From Sarcomyxa edulis (lineage: Eukaryota > Basidiomycota > Agaricomycetes > Agaricales > Mycenaceae), in contig QUOL01000008.1 in the NCBI GenBank assembly GCA_009761415.1, positions 1,550,001 through 1,614,000 on the forward strand: a stretch of DNA of 64,000 nucleotides, written 5' to 3'. How positions within the stretch are numbered: the first letter of the stretch is position 1; every line of letters begins with the position of its first letter. Of the stretch, positions 34,333 to 47,263 are shown piece by piece. Position numbers and translations under genes: made by a program. A model generated the notes under the pieces. That model did not search any database, was not told where the DNA came from, and saw only the letters and a list, made by a program, of their open reading frames with translations.

Positions 34333-37042
34333 TCAAAGTTGAGAGGGGTCCAAGGCGTCATAGATGGGGCAGAGCTGATCCCAAGCGGCTAGAAGGGTGA
34401 GAGCATTGCTAAGTCTCTGGTACAACATATTGGACAGGAGAACTACTCACCAGTGGGATCGTTGACAGACGCAGTATCACCGGTGTCTTCGGCCATGACA
34501 ACAGCAAGGCCACTTTGAAAGCGTTAGTACAGGAGGATTACCGATAAGTATCTATGAGAGACATACATCTGGAGATGCCAATCAATGTGGCTATGAAGCG
34601 AATGACATAAGTGAGTTGTATGTATCGTTGTCAGAGTAAGCCAACTCACCAGTGCAAGAACCAAGCTGACAAGAGACATAACGCGATCAGTTTACGGCTC
34701 AGCGAAGGTTCAAGGCTATGGGATACATACGACCAGCATTATCTGAATAAGCGCGATGAGCTACTTGATTCGAAGGTATGACATTGATTGGATTACATAC
34801 CAGTGAAGAATCGGAAGGTAACATTGTCGCCTACCCCTCCGGTAGATACAACGTCGCGACTGATAGGGTCAACATAGTTGTAAGAGGAGTTACCAGCGCT
34901 ACGGACGACGTAGAACGTGTGCTACAAGACCACCAAAACAAGTTTAGAATGGATAACACCGGATTGACGAAGGATGGACTGACTCCGTGCAAATGGAAAG
35001 GATGCTGCAAGCCGAATAACGCGTAAGTTCAAAGCGGACACAACCAACAACGAACATGCTTACCGGGAAACCAGCTGCGGTGCCACCAGGAATGGAGATT
35101 TCAATGGTCTTATTCGGAGGCAATACGTATACACTGCCCGACGGAAGCAAGTCTTGAGCAGTCTGCGCGCCACTGAGAATCTGCAACAACACCGGAACAG
35201 TAGGTGGCACGAAGGACACCCCATTGACAGTGAAATCCAGATTTGTGACGTCGAACAAAAGGTCAAGGTTGATGGTGACATCAGCACCTCCGGGTTCGGG
35301 CGTTCCGGGAACAACGGTCGGCGCGAGGTTGTGTAGGTTGGTTTCTACAAGCGGTGCAACGCTGGTCGAATTGGTTGTTGGATCCGCGATGGCAGCGCCG
35401 CTGTAACGAAGGATGGCAGAGTTGAGACCTCCATCGAAGCCGACTGTACCTACGTTGGGGTTTGCGCGAATCCAGTAGTTGTCGACTGGCTGACTAGCAT
35501 CAAGAACGAAAGAGTAGCGTTGGCCCACAAAGATCTGGATACTGTCGACAACGAGTGGTTGCGACTGGAGAAGGACATGAGCATGCAGCATCGGAGACTA
35601 CGAATTTCTGAATACTCACGTTGACACCATCGACTTCAATAATCGTCAAAGAGTCTACGAGGCAGTGGGCAGTTAGAATGAGAGCGGGTGGCGTATAGAA
35701 ATAGGGGACTGACGGCCATCAATCGAGAATACGAAGTTGGGATCGCAGGAGATAGAGACGAGACGGAAACGGTATCGGGTGCCCTGTACGACATTGATCA
35801 CAGCCAGCGGAGATGTGGGTCCGCCATTGTAACGGCCCTAGTCATATCATGACTATGTTAGCAATCCTGTGGCGTTTCTAGCTAGAAAATAGACTCACCA
35901 AGCCGTTGATCAAAGTCGCGTCTAATCACAAAAATACACGTCAGTCCTCGGTACCGGTGAGAGATGATGGGGAACTCACCAGATGTGGGTACCAAGCCTG
36001 CAGAGGGCGCTGGAGTGTGGTACCAATCGGCAAGCACGATGACAGTAGATTCTGTTATAACAATAGTACTGAGCGAGCCGCCTTTCGAGATGCACGTGAC
36101 AACAAATATCACAAACCATCATCAACGTCGTAGAGAGATGCATGAGGATCAGCCGCTGGAGGAAGGATTATCGTCAATGACCGAAAGCTTCGAGTCTAGG
36201 AGAGCACGTACGATCGTAGACCACCAATGCGCCTCTTAGACCATCACAATATTGTGTAGCCAGATGCGAATGATACCAAAACGTCCCCGCTTGGTCGGGT
36301 ACGGCAAATTCGTAAAGGAATGAGTTGTTCGCAGCAATCGGACTGGAAAGAAAAGAGACGTGGGTTCCTGAGGAATCATGTCATTCAGAGAGAAAACTAA
36401 CCATTGAGTGACAAATGCAGGTCCGTCAGCGTAGTTTGTAGTATGCTGGAACAAGCCGTGCCTGTACAATGATTTCAATCAACTACATAGACCGAAGACT
36501 ATGGGATAGGCGCGTACCAGTGCTAGAATCATTCGAATTGTGTGAGAAAGAGAGGGATCATTTCCGCGTGTAAAGGAGATAACTAATTGAAACTGACAAT
36601 AGTCGTGCTTCGAAGCCTGAAAATAGAACAAGGTAAAGATCGAGGTCCCGAAGTCGTAAAAATACAATGGCTTACATCGTATTATCGGTCAAAGAGTTGA
36701 CCACATTGAGACTGAAAGTATCTCCCTGTGGCGAAAGCGTCAAAATCGTCCAAGGGCGTCTGAATTCCGAACTGTAATGAAACCTACTTTATTTCCTACC
36801 ACAAGGGGACCAGGAAAAGTGCCACCTGTGGCGGAAGTACCAGCTAATACGGTCCTAGAATGCGTGTAAATACACAAATTACGGAATGCGCAATGAAGTA
36901 CTTACGAGCGATTGAAACCATCTGGTGCGATTATCTTGTTAACGACAAGAAAATCTCCAGTGGGACCAAGGGAAGCGTATGCTGGGGAGACCAACACTTG
37001 CGCAAGGGCAAGGAATGCTGATAGACGACTCATGCTAAGCAT
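34333..37042 (-). CDS. Laccase 2 (multicopper oxidase, Leu axial ligand)
   Basis: Second tandem laccase, from [18 protein letters not shown] (signal peptide, ATG at 37042) to YDALDPSQL and TGA at 34333-34335. A chain of many small introns reproduces the family frame, for example [18 protein letters not shown], then MLRSTTIHWHG. L2 ([13 protein letters not shown]), L3 and L4 ([19 protein letters not shown], across an intron) are present. The type 1 axial position is Leu rather than the Phe of laccase 1, which suggests a lower redox potential by family rules. Sequence and intron positions are closest to laccase 3, so these two probably arose by a later duplication. No frame break was found in the exons checked. 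Confidence 0.88.
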
Positions 37043-37122
37043 GGCAGAATAACGAATGGGTTGTTTAAAGTGGGGAATCGCTCACTGAGTGCGCTGGAAC
37101 AATGCTGCTGGACTCACCAGTC

Positions 37123-37130
37123 TTTAAATA
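37123..37130 (-). promoter_or_regulatory. TATA-like box of laccase 2
   Basis: TATTTAAA on the minus strand, about 81 bp upstream of the ATG at 37042. Confidence 0.5.
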
Positions 37131-37952
37131 CTCTCAACAAGACGCCTTCTACGCCTTCTTCTTCCTGCCGTTTGAGGAACTTGACAGATACCAGAGTTCC
37201 GGCGATGCCTGGGTGAAACGCACACGACGGCATTCAAAGACTTTCTCAGCAATCATGTATTCTTTTCTCCATTGCACTGGTAGGCCGTCCGATACCATGG
37301 AAAACCCAGCGCATCCTGGGAAGCTGTACCTTGAATGAGTGGGCGTGAATGAGTGATGATAGACGCTGGTCATTGGATAGGAAGGCGTAAAGACAAGGTA
37401 AATAGACAGAAGGAGTAACTCACTCATCATGCATGACTGACACCCCATCAGACGTCGACGATGGTATTATTATTAGTGTTTAGAGCCTTTGAAAGAAGAC
37501 GGGAAGTCAGTGAAGAGCCATGCTGATACTAGCTGTGCTCTCACCATCATCTAGGCACAAATGGCGCAAAGTCAAACCAAGCTAACTTGCATCAGTTTGG
37601 TTTCGAGTTCGCGAAGGTCATTCGGATCTGCAAGTTGATCGAAGGAGCGAAGATCGGAGGAGGTGAAAGAAGTTTCCCCCGATGCTCGCACAAATGGCTC
37701 ACACGAGGATCACAAACGGAAGCTAGGGTTGATAAAGGTAATAATTGTACCCCATACGCGCAAGGCACCACCAAAGATCCTTGGGAATGGCTTAGGAATC
37801 CCAAAGAAACGCGTCTAAAAGCTCATCTTCATTGTGAGCTGATTGTGCCGTGCTGCGGCCGCCGCTGGCGCTGCGTCAGTCCTCTGACAAGTCAGAACAT
37901 TTACTCAAATTGCCCATTTCCGACGAAACGCACCTCATTCGCTCTTTCCAGA

Positions 37953-37958
37953 TATAAA
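37953..37958 (+). promoter_or_regulatory. TATA box of the small secreted-protein gene
   Basis: GATATAAAG, about 65 bp before the ATG at 38022, followed by CT-rich sequence directly before the start. Confidence 0.6.
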
Positions 37959-38021
37959 GTTGCTTCAGAGGTAACGAAATCAGCCCACGAATCACCCAGA
38001 ATCGCACTACTCGCTCTCACC

Positions 38022-38293
38022 ATGTTCAACAAGTTCACTCTCCTTCTGTGCACTCTTGGCCTCGCCATCGCTGGCGTTTCTGCAGCTCCCCCGCATGCTG
38101 CTTCTGTCAGTAGTATAGCACTCTTTCTTTCGCAACTTCTTCTAACGCGTTCGTTATGCAGAGTGACGCACCTGTCTTCACCGCAACGAGGGTGTACCAC
38201 AGCATCGTCAACCACGCGCCGTACTTAATCGACGCGACCACGACCGTTGTCTGGACTGAAAGTCCTAGCGCGAGTGCAACTACTTCGGCTTAG
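38022..38293 (+). CDS. Small secreted protein, 71 residues, unknown function
   Basis: Two exons, 38022-38105 and 38162-38293, split by a 56-bp intron in phase 0 (216 nt). It starts MFNKFTLLLCTLGLAIAG, a clear signal peptide with likely cleavage after GVSAAP or nearby. The mature part of about 50 residues has no cysteine; it reads DAPVFTATRVYHSIVNHAP, then LIDATTTVVWTESPS and a Ser/Ala/Thr tail. I do not recognise a family. A TATA box, a strong signal sequence and open frames across the splice support a real gene. It lies between laccases 2 and 3 on the opposite strand and could be co-expressed with them, which is not shown. Confidence 0.7.
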
Positions 38294-40181
38294 GCAAGCT
38301 CGCTATGCTACTGCTTGGTGAGTCAGATCCCTTCCATCGACGTTGATATCGCAGGATAGTTGGCTGATGACAACCCTCGTAGATGCTCTGAAGATGACTG
38401 AGATCGTTGAGGATTAGGGACATTTGTAATTGAATTTATGGGTTGAACGCATTTTTGCACTATAAATCATGGCAGAGACTTTAGACTGATGAAACAAGAT
38501 GAAGACTGATAACCACGCACCGAAAGACGAATCCCCGTCAATCACGTTGCGTGCTCTTCACGCACCTCTGAAAGATGCCTCGAGAAGTTCGAAGTGATAC
38601 ACCTTGCCGTTTACCGCGCCATAGCGTCCAGCTCGGGCCCAAGTCAGAAAAACAGAAATGATTGTCTCTATTGCATGCCTGTATCGTATCCTAAGTGTAT
38701 GTAGCTGTCAAATGTGCAGATGCAGATCAGGATGGATGAGATCGGACTCTGGACAGTGGATTGCGAGGAAATTGACATACCAGAAAATACGACTGATGAA
38801 CATGGGCGTATCTCCGCATGGCAGTTGACGTAAGTTGATGTCGATAGAGCTTGAGAAAGGCTTGCTGTTATCGATGTCGGTCCTCCTTGGGTCCTCGTCG
38901 CTCGGAGTTTTGGACGTCGGAGTGACGGAGTCCGGACGATGTTGGATTGGATGCTACTACAAGTCACGTGCATTGCCGCTTTGGTCTCACCACGACTCTT
39001 ACAAGTTGCTTGCACGACTCTCAGCTGGATCGATTCCGGGGATGCCAGTGCTTTGAACGCGCAGATCCTGAAACTGTCCTGGAGATTGCGCTAGATGATG
39101 GATGCTTCGACTGCTGATCCCAAGTCGACGTGATCTTTTTTTCACTTCTTCGAATTCTGTCAGTTCAATATCACCTCTCTAATCCAGACGCACCGCCTTT
39201 AGATCAGTTTTCTATCCTCCCGGAGCGCACAAACGGCGCCTTTGATATCATTTCCGTGCAGGTCCAAAGTCAACGCGAAGGAGCACCACATTCAATACCG
39301 ATCGACCTAAACGAGCTGACGAGTAGCGACTTCCCGACACTACATGTTATAATGTTCGCCGAGCTTTAATCCTTAGGCCTTACTGGGTCGGTCGCGTTAC
39401 TCTCTACAAGCTCGGCATGATGCCCTGATGTGTTATCCAAATGGCAGGTCAATGACATGGCTTGAACTAGGACTCGGCGAAACGAAGTATGTCATTCAAT
39501 TTTTGTCTTCGGGTTTTCCATCCGACATGCAAATGGGACTTGACCAGTGCAAGCTGGATCGCGTCATCGTCTGGGCACAGCGCCAAAATGAATCAAGCTA
39601 CGATGGACACGTGAGATCCCACTCTATCCCACTGGACTCAAGCTTTATAGTCCGTGCATTCTCCCACTCTACATGCATGTATCCAGTCGCGGCGCAGACT
39701 GGAGCAAAGCGATTCCACGCTTCCTTTTCGTCTCTGCGACCACCACTTTTGACCGTCTCGTAGAAGCTCGAAACACGTCCATGACAATCGATTTCGGCTT
39801 CCCTCCCTTTTGCTCCGAAAATCCAAAGAAGCGCACCTGGCGGGGCTATATAGGAAAAGAAGCCGGGTGTTTATTTGATTTTTGACCTAGTTGTAACATC
39901 GGTGCTGCCAAGCATTCCTTTTCGCTGCAAGTTGGTGCCGGACGGGCTGGCTGTTTGGTTATGGCCTCCGTACCAAACAGGGATGCGGACAAAAACATGC
40001 CTCCGTCAAACTTGTCGATCTCGGTCACAGTACTTGAGTCTAGCGTGATCAGTTTAGAGGGAGAGATTTTTACAGCAGGAGTCTCTTATTATTATGCTTC
40101 AACGTATGTATACATGACAAAATGGATTACTGGCAAAATGGACCCGAAGGATTATTGGGAAGTCAGAAGACTGGAAAAGGG
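38294..40181. other. Intergenic, no supported gene
   Basis: Contains a 3' flank for the small secreted gene and plus-strand ORFs at 39130-39369, 39428-39763 and 39955-40326, none with domains or clear splice partners. Confidence 0.45.
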
Positions 40182-42957
40182 TTATAATTGTGAGGTATCC
40201 AAGGCATCGTATGTGGGGCAGAGGTTATCCCAAGCAGCTGATACGAGTACAATGAGGTTAGTCACGTGCGTATGTATGAGCGTAGGAAGTCACATACTAG
40301 TGGGATGGACGAGAGCTGGAGTGTGACCGGGGTCTTCGGCCATGACTACAGCAAGGCCGCTGTGAAGAACGAAATCAATCAAAGGTGTTGCTCCACTACT
40401 CTTGAGGGATACGTACATTTCAAGATGCCAGTCGATGTGGCTGAAAAGATATGAGGTCAGCAAACGGAGTTTTAGATGCACGGATTGATCTCACCAATGC
40501 AAGAACCAAGCTACGAGAATGAAAATGACTGTAAGTGTTACGAAAAACTGCGATTCAAATCCAAAATACGTACGTCCAGCATTGTCTAGAAGTTTGATGG
40601 GGTTAAGGATTATCCACATAACGACGTAGATAGACCACGTACCGGTAAAAAACCTAAATGTAACATTGTCACCGAGGGCACCGGTGGAAACCACGTCGCG
40701 GCTGATAGGATCGTCATAATTGTAAGAGGAATTACCAGCGCTACGGACAACATAAAACGTGTGCTGCAATATTCCCCGAGTGTGTCAATACATAAATCGT
40801 GAACATACGAAAGATCAGGACTGACTCCGTGTAAATGGAAGGGATGCTACAGAACAGTGAGTCTCACATACGCGATACAATGTTCATATTCAGGTGCTCA
40901 CCGGTCCACCAACAGCAGTCCCTCCGGGAATCGAGATCTCGATACTCTTATTCGGAGGCAACGTATACACACTACCTGCCGGAAGCAAATCCTGAGCAGT
41001 CTGTGCACCGCTCAAAATCTGCAACAAAACAGGAGCGGTGGGAGGGACAAACGACACTCCGTTGACAGTGAACCTCAGCGCGGTAAAGTCAAATAAAAGA
41101 TCGAGATTGAGATTGACGTCAGCGCCACCGGGGACGTGGGTTCCGGGTACGACGCTTGGTACGAAGTTGTGGAGGTTGGTCTCGACTAAAGGAGAGACGC
41201 TGGTGGTTTGGCTAGAGGTGGGATCTGCATGGGGAGCACCGAGGTAGCGGAGGATTGCAGAGTTGAGACCTCCATCGAAGCCGGTGGTACCAGAGTTGGG
41301 GTCAGCGCGAATCCAGTAGTTGGCAACAGGTTGGTTCGCATGCAGGATGATCGAGTAACGTTGACCGACAAATATTTGGATGCTGTCCACGACCAAAGGT
41401 TTGGACTGTGCATGTATGTCAGAAGATGTAACTCGAGGTGAAAGATCGGAAGTTGAACTCACATTGACACCATCAACTTCAATGATGGTCAAATCATCTA
41501 TCAAGAAGAGTTGTCAGAAAGGAATCACTGGAAAACTTGAAACAAAACTTTGAAACTCACGGCCGTCAATTGAGAAGACGAAATTCGGGTCACAAGAGAT
41601 GGAGACGAGACGTATACGGTATCGCAATCCCTTGATGACATTGACGACGGCCAACGGGGATGTCGGACCACCAGCAAATCTTCCCTACATATAGTTTTCA
41701 TGTTAGACACCAGGCTCGTGAGATGCAATCAAAGAACTCACCAAGCCGTTGATGAGAGTGGCGTCTAAAAGATGAACAACATCAGCTGAAGATGTCTAGT
41801 TGGGTACTTACAATGATAACGCACCAGAAGTTGGCACCAATCCCGCAGAAGGTGCCGGTACGTGGTACCAATCAGCGAGAGTGATGACGGTGGACTCTAA
41901 AAGATGGGATTGATTCAGAGACCTCCAAATAAATGAATGGACGGCTTATCACAGACCGTCATCAATATCATAGAGCAGCCTATGCGGATCAACCGCTAGC
42001 ATGGGAAACAAACAGTGATTAGGAGATGTACATGCGTGGGGGAACAAGATGACGGTTCTTACGATCATACACGACGAGAGCACCTCGAAGACCATCGCAG
42101 TATTGCGTGGATAGATGTGAGTGATACCAGAAAGTACCTGCCTATAAAATGCCACCCATTTAATATTAGAAAAACGCCAAAAGAAGGTTCATACCTGATC
42201 GGGGACATGGAAATCGTAGAGGAACGAGTGGTTAGCGGCGATGGGGCTTCAAAACGTGGAGACGTAAGCGCGGTTTCTTGCGGAGTTCTGGAATTTACTA
42301 AACTCACCATTGCGTGACAAAAGCAGGTCCATCCGCGTAATTCGTCGTTTTCTGGAATAAGCCATGCCTTTTGGAAATGAGTTCTAAGCGCACAAACCAT
42401 CGTACGAAAGCGCTCATACCAGTGCTAGAATGATGATTTATGAAATGCGCCGAAAGTGAGTCACTCCTGTGTAAGCACCAAGAAGATAATATGAAAGGCT
42501 AACAATAGTAGTGCTCCTCAGCCTGTGAAGATAGGAGGAGGGTTAGTAGCTATGTCTGGCGGGCATGTAAAACGCGCAGAGCTTACATTGTATCGTCTGT
42601 AAGGGAGTCTATAACATTGAGGAGGAATCGGCTTCCCTATTTGATTAACTTGTCAGGGTCCCGATAGACATGCTTTCAAACGCAAAGAAACTTACTTTGA
42701 ACCCGGTTATGAGAGGTCCAGGGAATGTACCGCCGTGTACTACATCGCCAGCCAATACGGTTCTGGGACCACAAATGAATCGAATTAGAGAATGTAGGTA
42801 GAGGATCGATGCATGCGTACGAGCGATTGAATCCATCTGGTGCAATTATCCTGTTGACTACATGTACGTCGGCAACAGGACCAATTGCAGCATATGCGGG
42901 ATATGCCACTGTCTGCAGAAGGACGAGAAATGCTGAGAGACGATTTCGACTGAGCAT
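40182..42957 (-). CDS. Laccase 3 (multicopper oxidase, Leu axial ligand)
   Basis: Third tandem laccase, from [18 protein letters not shown] (signal peptide, ATG at 42957) to [10 protein letters not shown] and TAA at 40182-40184. Reassembled exons show [38 protein letters not shown] (L1), [16 protein letters not shown] (L2), HPFHLHGHTFYVV (L3) and [17 protein letters not shown] (L4). The axial residue at the type 1 copper is Leu, as in laccase 2. The last intron separates VHPT from AWDNLCP. Compared with laccase 2, the downstream Asp-Thr-Gly after AED is changed to PGH, near the C-terminal exon. It is secreted; substrates are phenols such as lignin units or pigments. No frame break was seen. 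Confidence 0.87.
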
Positions 42958-43033
42958 ATTGGGATCAAGGAGTGTAGATCAGAGGACAAGTCGCACCGTG
43001 AATGCGATGCATCCAACAATCTTCCCGAAGTTC

Positions 43034-43041
43034 TTTATATA
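43034..43041 (-). promoter_or_regulatory. TATA box of laccase 3
   Basis: TATATAAA on the minus strand, about 77 bp upstream of the ATG at 42957. Confidence 0.6.
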
Positions 43042-43657
43042 TCCTCTCGAGGGACATCTAGGTCTACATTCCCCTGTAATAGCTTGACAGAGGCCTCGGT
43101 CAACAGAGGGGAAGTATGTTCGTTCCTGCGCCAATATTGCATATAGACTGTCGTAGCTGTCAGAGACTTCATACCTTTGTGCCATTATTCCGGACCCCTA
43201 TCGAATATGTTTGTCTTGAGAGCCCAAGACAAAGGTACAGCGTTCAACAGCGCGTTCTGGATGGCGTTTCTGGTACATCAGTGACCCCAAGGTCCAAGGA
43301 GGGGCTCATCATCAAAGATGGCGTGAGGATGGCTCTGGTGGATGGATTGATCACGGATGTGGCTGATTAGCGCCCATCAGCGCATCAGCTGTCGAAATAT
43401 CAAAATAAGACCTAAAGTGCATCTTAACAGATTAAAGATCATGGAACATAAAAGCGTGACGTCGCTCCTCGGCCACCATCATTCCATCCATCACTGGCAG
43501 CGGCAGAAATGGCGCAGCTTAGTTACGTCCTTTGAGATATCGTTTCGAGCTAGTTTCCCCCGATGCTTCGCAGAAATACTTCAAAGTGACAGAAATCAAC
43601 TCAAGAGAGCGAATAGGTCCCGAGAGATGACCGGGTGGGGCGATTACGTGGATGTTC

Positions 43658-44091
43658 CAGCAAATTTCAGAACGATAGACGTGCTCCGTTCTCCTGTATT
43701 TGTACATCTTGTTTGTTCGTATCTAGATTTGAAACAGCCGAGTTCCCATTTGGGTGAGCGATCGGGTCACTGATGATTATGGAGGGTACATACGCGAGAT
43801 ATCGTCCTCTCACTGACCCCCCGGTGTACCTCCGAATGTCTGAGAATTTGAGCTCATTGATAGTTGCCATCCGTAGGACAGTTTGTTTGACTTCCAATGC
43901 TATATGACGGCGCGTGACCACAGACAGGGATTTTGAATGTTCAGAGGAGATACACACACTGTAGCAACTTGACAATTCGGCAGGACTCGACCCAGCGATT
44001 GCCGGCTGAAATCTGCTGAAATCTAGATACGAACAAACAAAATGTACAAATACAGGAGAACGGAACACGTCTATCGTTCTGAAATTTGCTG
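43658..44091. mobile_element. Foldback/MITE-like element with 73-bp inverted arms
   Basis: The left arm 43658-43730 and the reverse complement of the right arm 44019-44091 match at 71 of 73 positions. Both start CAGCAAATTTCAGAACGATA and end TCTAGATTT. The 288-bp middle codes for nothing recognised. Size (434 bp) and long arms fit a non-autonomous DNA transposon. I see no clear target-site duplication, so the outer limits may be slightly off. The minus-strand ORF spanning it is just the translated hairpin. Confidence 0.75.
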
Positions 44092-47000
44092 TCAATGGGT
44101 TAAGATGGCCGAATTGTCAGGTCCATAGGGAGGTGCCTTAGTCTCTAGCCTCAAACCCTCTAAACATCTAGTAGTAAGAATGACTCCTGAGTGACAAAGG
44201 CGTATTGCATGCTTACCTTTACAGAATGACCAGTGGCGCATGGAAGTCTTGCCGGCCGTTTTCGTCACCAGACAGGCGATCCTATTTACGGTTCGTTCGC
44301 GATTATCTCGAAATGAGACGCCCAACTTCACCGTACATGTCAATCTCGATCTACAAGGGATTGGTATGAGAGATTCGTGTGCGTGCATACCCTGCAGCTC
44401 ATGTTCACGTTCACGCATTGCATTGATTTTGCTCACCTATTTTGCGTCGATCTTCACTGTTATTTCGATGTTCTCATCCGCAGTTGCAAAAACTGGATGT
44501 TCCGAAGTCCAATATAGAACTGGGAAGAGATCATGAGCGGTCTAGTGTAATAGGTTTTCTGATGGTACAGTTCAGGCGCAGTTCGAGACGAAGCAAGCTC
44601 GAGCCTACATAAGAGCCAGAGGCTGCGATTTCGAAGTTGGCCATGGGAATCATTGGGAAAGATGGAGATCCACGTGGTCGTAGCGTGGAGGAGGTTGTTT
44701 AGTCATGTATGGCGGCACGGTCTGCGACGGAGAGAGACGGCGACATTCTCAAGTCCCACCTCGCGTTTGCCATTGACAGTCCTTGATTGTGCCTCAGCTT
44801 GGCCATTCGACTTCAACTCCTTATCTACACTTTCAAGATCATCTACTTGTGAGCGATCAGTAAATTCTCGATGTGACCCACAGCACGGACGATGTCTCTC
44901 GTTATGATGCGAGACACAAGTGGTCGGGATGAAGCTCGCCTTTGCCGCCCATGGAACGAGCAAATCTCTGTAAGCCCTTGGCAAATCGATGTCATGAGGT
45001 GTGTCAAACATTCCAGAAGCTCTCAGATCTCATTACTCTCTTTGAATCAGACTCTTACCGCTTTCCATGCCTGGGCCTCTTGACGAATCCGTTCAGGACG
45101 TCCTGAGCAATGAGTATGTGGGATCTCAGGCGGGAATCGCGCGAAAGCATCCCTCAAAATCTGGATGTCTTTGACTCCAAGTCTTGGGATACGTTTCAGA
45201 TGTTGTAGTCTTCATATTGAGGCCAAAATAGCTCTTCGGCGGTCTAAAGCCATCTCTCATCTTCCCGCTCTTCCACATTCATCAAACCCGAATCTCGTGT
45301 CCGCTGGGGAGTCTCGCGTGGATGTGATCATCACCAAGGATCTAATCAGAAATCTAATCATTTGATCTAAGCGATCTAACATCGCTCAAATGCACATTTT
45401 ACATGTATTTGCTTTTATTTTATCGCATCCCTTTCACCTTTGTGAAACCGAGTCTTTTTTGCTTTTCTTGGCAGGCTTAGCTTTACCACGCTTCCCAATT
45501 TGATTTCTGGTCACAGGAGCTTTCACGATTCCGAGGGTTGGTGGAATGAAATTGGAAAGGATCCACTGATTAGCCCATTCTTCCGAGACGATGCCACAAA
45601 ACAAACGATTCGGACTTTGACAGAGTGGTGACAAAAGATGCTTTGATGATGATCCCGGGCCGTTCGGCGACAGCTTGGCCGATGTTCCAGACGTTCGAAA
45701 GCTCTCACAAGCTCTCACAAGCTCTCACCAGAATCTCCTCATCATCGGGCCATCGTAATTCAACCTCTGTGTGCTACTTCCATTTCCATTTTGTCGCCCT
45801 GGCATCTGATCCCCGTACCTCCCTCTCTCTCACACATGTGCTTATTTCTTCGTCGGACCGTCGACTCGATAGTGTTCTTGCGCCGGCACGCTTGATTCTA
45901 ATCCTGCTTTGGTAAATCCCGATGAGAGTCCGCAAAACTCTGAAGAACTCTCTCATGCTCATGGATGGGAACGCCGTTCATCTTGAGTGTCGCTTCAGTG
46001 CTCACGTATTGAATTGCCGCCAGACATCTGGGGTACTTAGTCTTGACTTCGACGATGGAAGACTCGACTTTGTCGAGGCTGGACTCTGGAATTCCACGAT
46101 ACAGCGGCACTCAGAGCGCACCGATACAAGGGCTGAACCGACCGATGGACTGACTGTGAGAGATTATTCGTGTCCCAATATGTATCCTACTCACGTTTAT
46201 TTCTTTTATTTATAGTTGGACATTAAGCTGATTGGTTCCAATCATGCAATCTCGGTGATGAACAATCGTTCCCATCCATCATCTTTTCCGCCATCTAATG
46301 CCTTTGGAATGTCCATGGAGTGGGCTGATATTCCTCCGCGGTGAGTCAAGTACGCCTTTTAAGAGCGTTGCCGGCTTTGAGATGACGTCTAGGGTATCTT
46401 CCATGGTCGGATCTTGGCGAAGGTGAAGAAGGCCTGGAGTCTCCAACATCTTCAGCATCGCGACAAGCAGCATCCCTTAGAGCGGTCTATCTGTTAGGAA
46501 TACGCGTTTCTCTCGGTTTGCCTCCCACTTGTCACTCATGCGTCTCTTCAGGCCCTGACTTTGGAGTCGGAATCGGGCTATGATGTTCCTCCCTGGTGTG
46601 TGTCTTCATCCTGTCATGTCTCTCTTTATTATCGTCTACATCCCACGGTGCGATGAAAATTGGACTAAAACCTTACAATGAGCGGACTGAAACGCTTCTT
46701 GCCAGTACCATCTCTTGGTCTCTGGTATACTGATGAGAGCTGCCTTCACGTTACAACCCTTGTCTACGACTCGCCACCAATCAATCATCTCTCGGTCGCC
46801 GTCACGAGAGAGGGGGCCGAAACACCGCTACACGCTCACTTCAATCCTGCGTCGTGTTCAGTACTTTCGGTCGAAATTCCAGGTGCGATACCTTGGATCG
46901 AAACTCATCAGCCTCCTGTGTATTTTGCGTCCGAGTTCCCGGAAGCATTTCCGCTTCCGTGGAGACTTTAGACAAGCAAGGGACAACAACCGCCTGCGAT

Positions 47001-47263
47001 GACACGTGGCTTCAATTTTGCTTCAGTGCGTCTTTTTCTTCTTGCTGTTAGTACATGATGATCTTGCTCTGTGTCTTGAGACTCAGAGCTGTAGGCGTGA
47101 TACTTTGATCGTCTGAATACTTGTTTATTCACTCTGGTGTTCCCCACTGCCGTCTGTACCGAGTGCCTCACCATTCAGAGTCAGAAAATGTATGTGATAC
47201 ACATTGGAGTCTCGACAAAGTACGACGACGTCGTGATATACATCTAAACAACGACCTTTGATA

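Larger units (their letters stand above)
37043..38021. other. Divergent promoter region, laccase 2 and small secreted gene
   Basis: Shared upstream space of the minus-strand laccase 2 and the plus-strand small secreted-protein gene, each with its own TATA box. ORFs here lack domains. Confidence 0.5.
42958..47263. other. Intergenic, no supported gene apart from a foldback element
   Basis: Laccase 3 promoter at left, the foldback element at 43658-44091, then about 3 kb of short ORFs. Minus-strand fragments (for example 45898-46110 and 46279-46473) and a 97-codon plus-strand ORF (46678-46971) look protein-like in places but lack domains and continuous frames. A 10-bp unit AAGCTCTCAC repeats three times near 45700-45730. 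Confidence 0.4.

Noticed and set aside
37671..43567. A 16-bp identity (AGTTTCCCCCGATGCT) at 37671 and 43552
   Set aside because: About one such match is expected by chance in a window this size, and flanking sequence does not align.
43667..44095. 142-codon minus-strand ORF
   Set aside because: It spans the foldback element, so both ends encode the translated inverted arms; no protein evidence.
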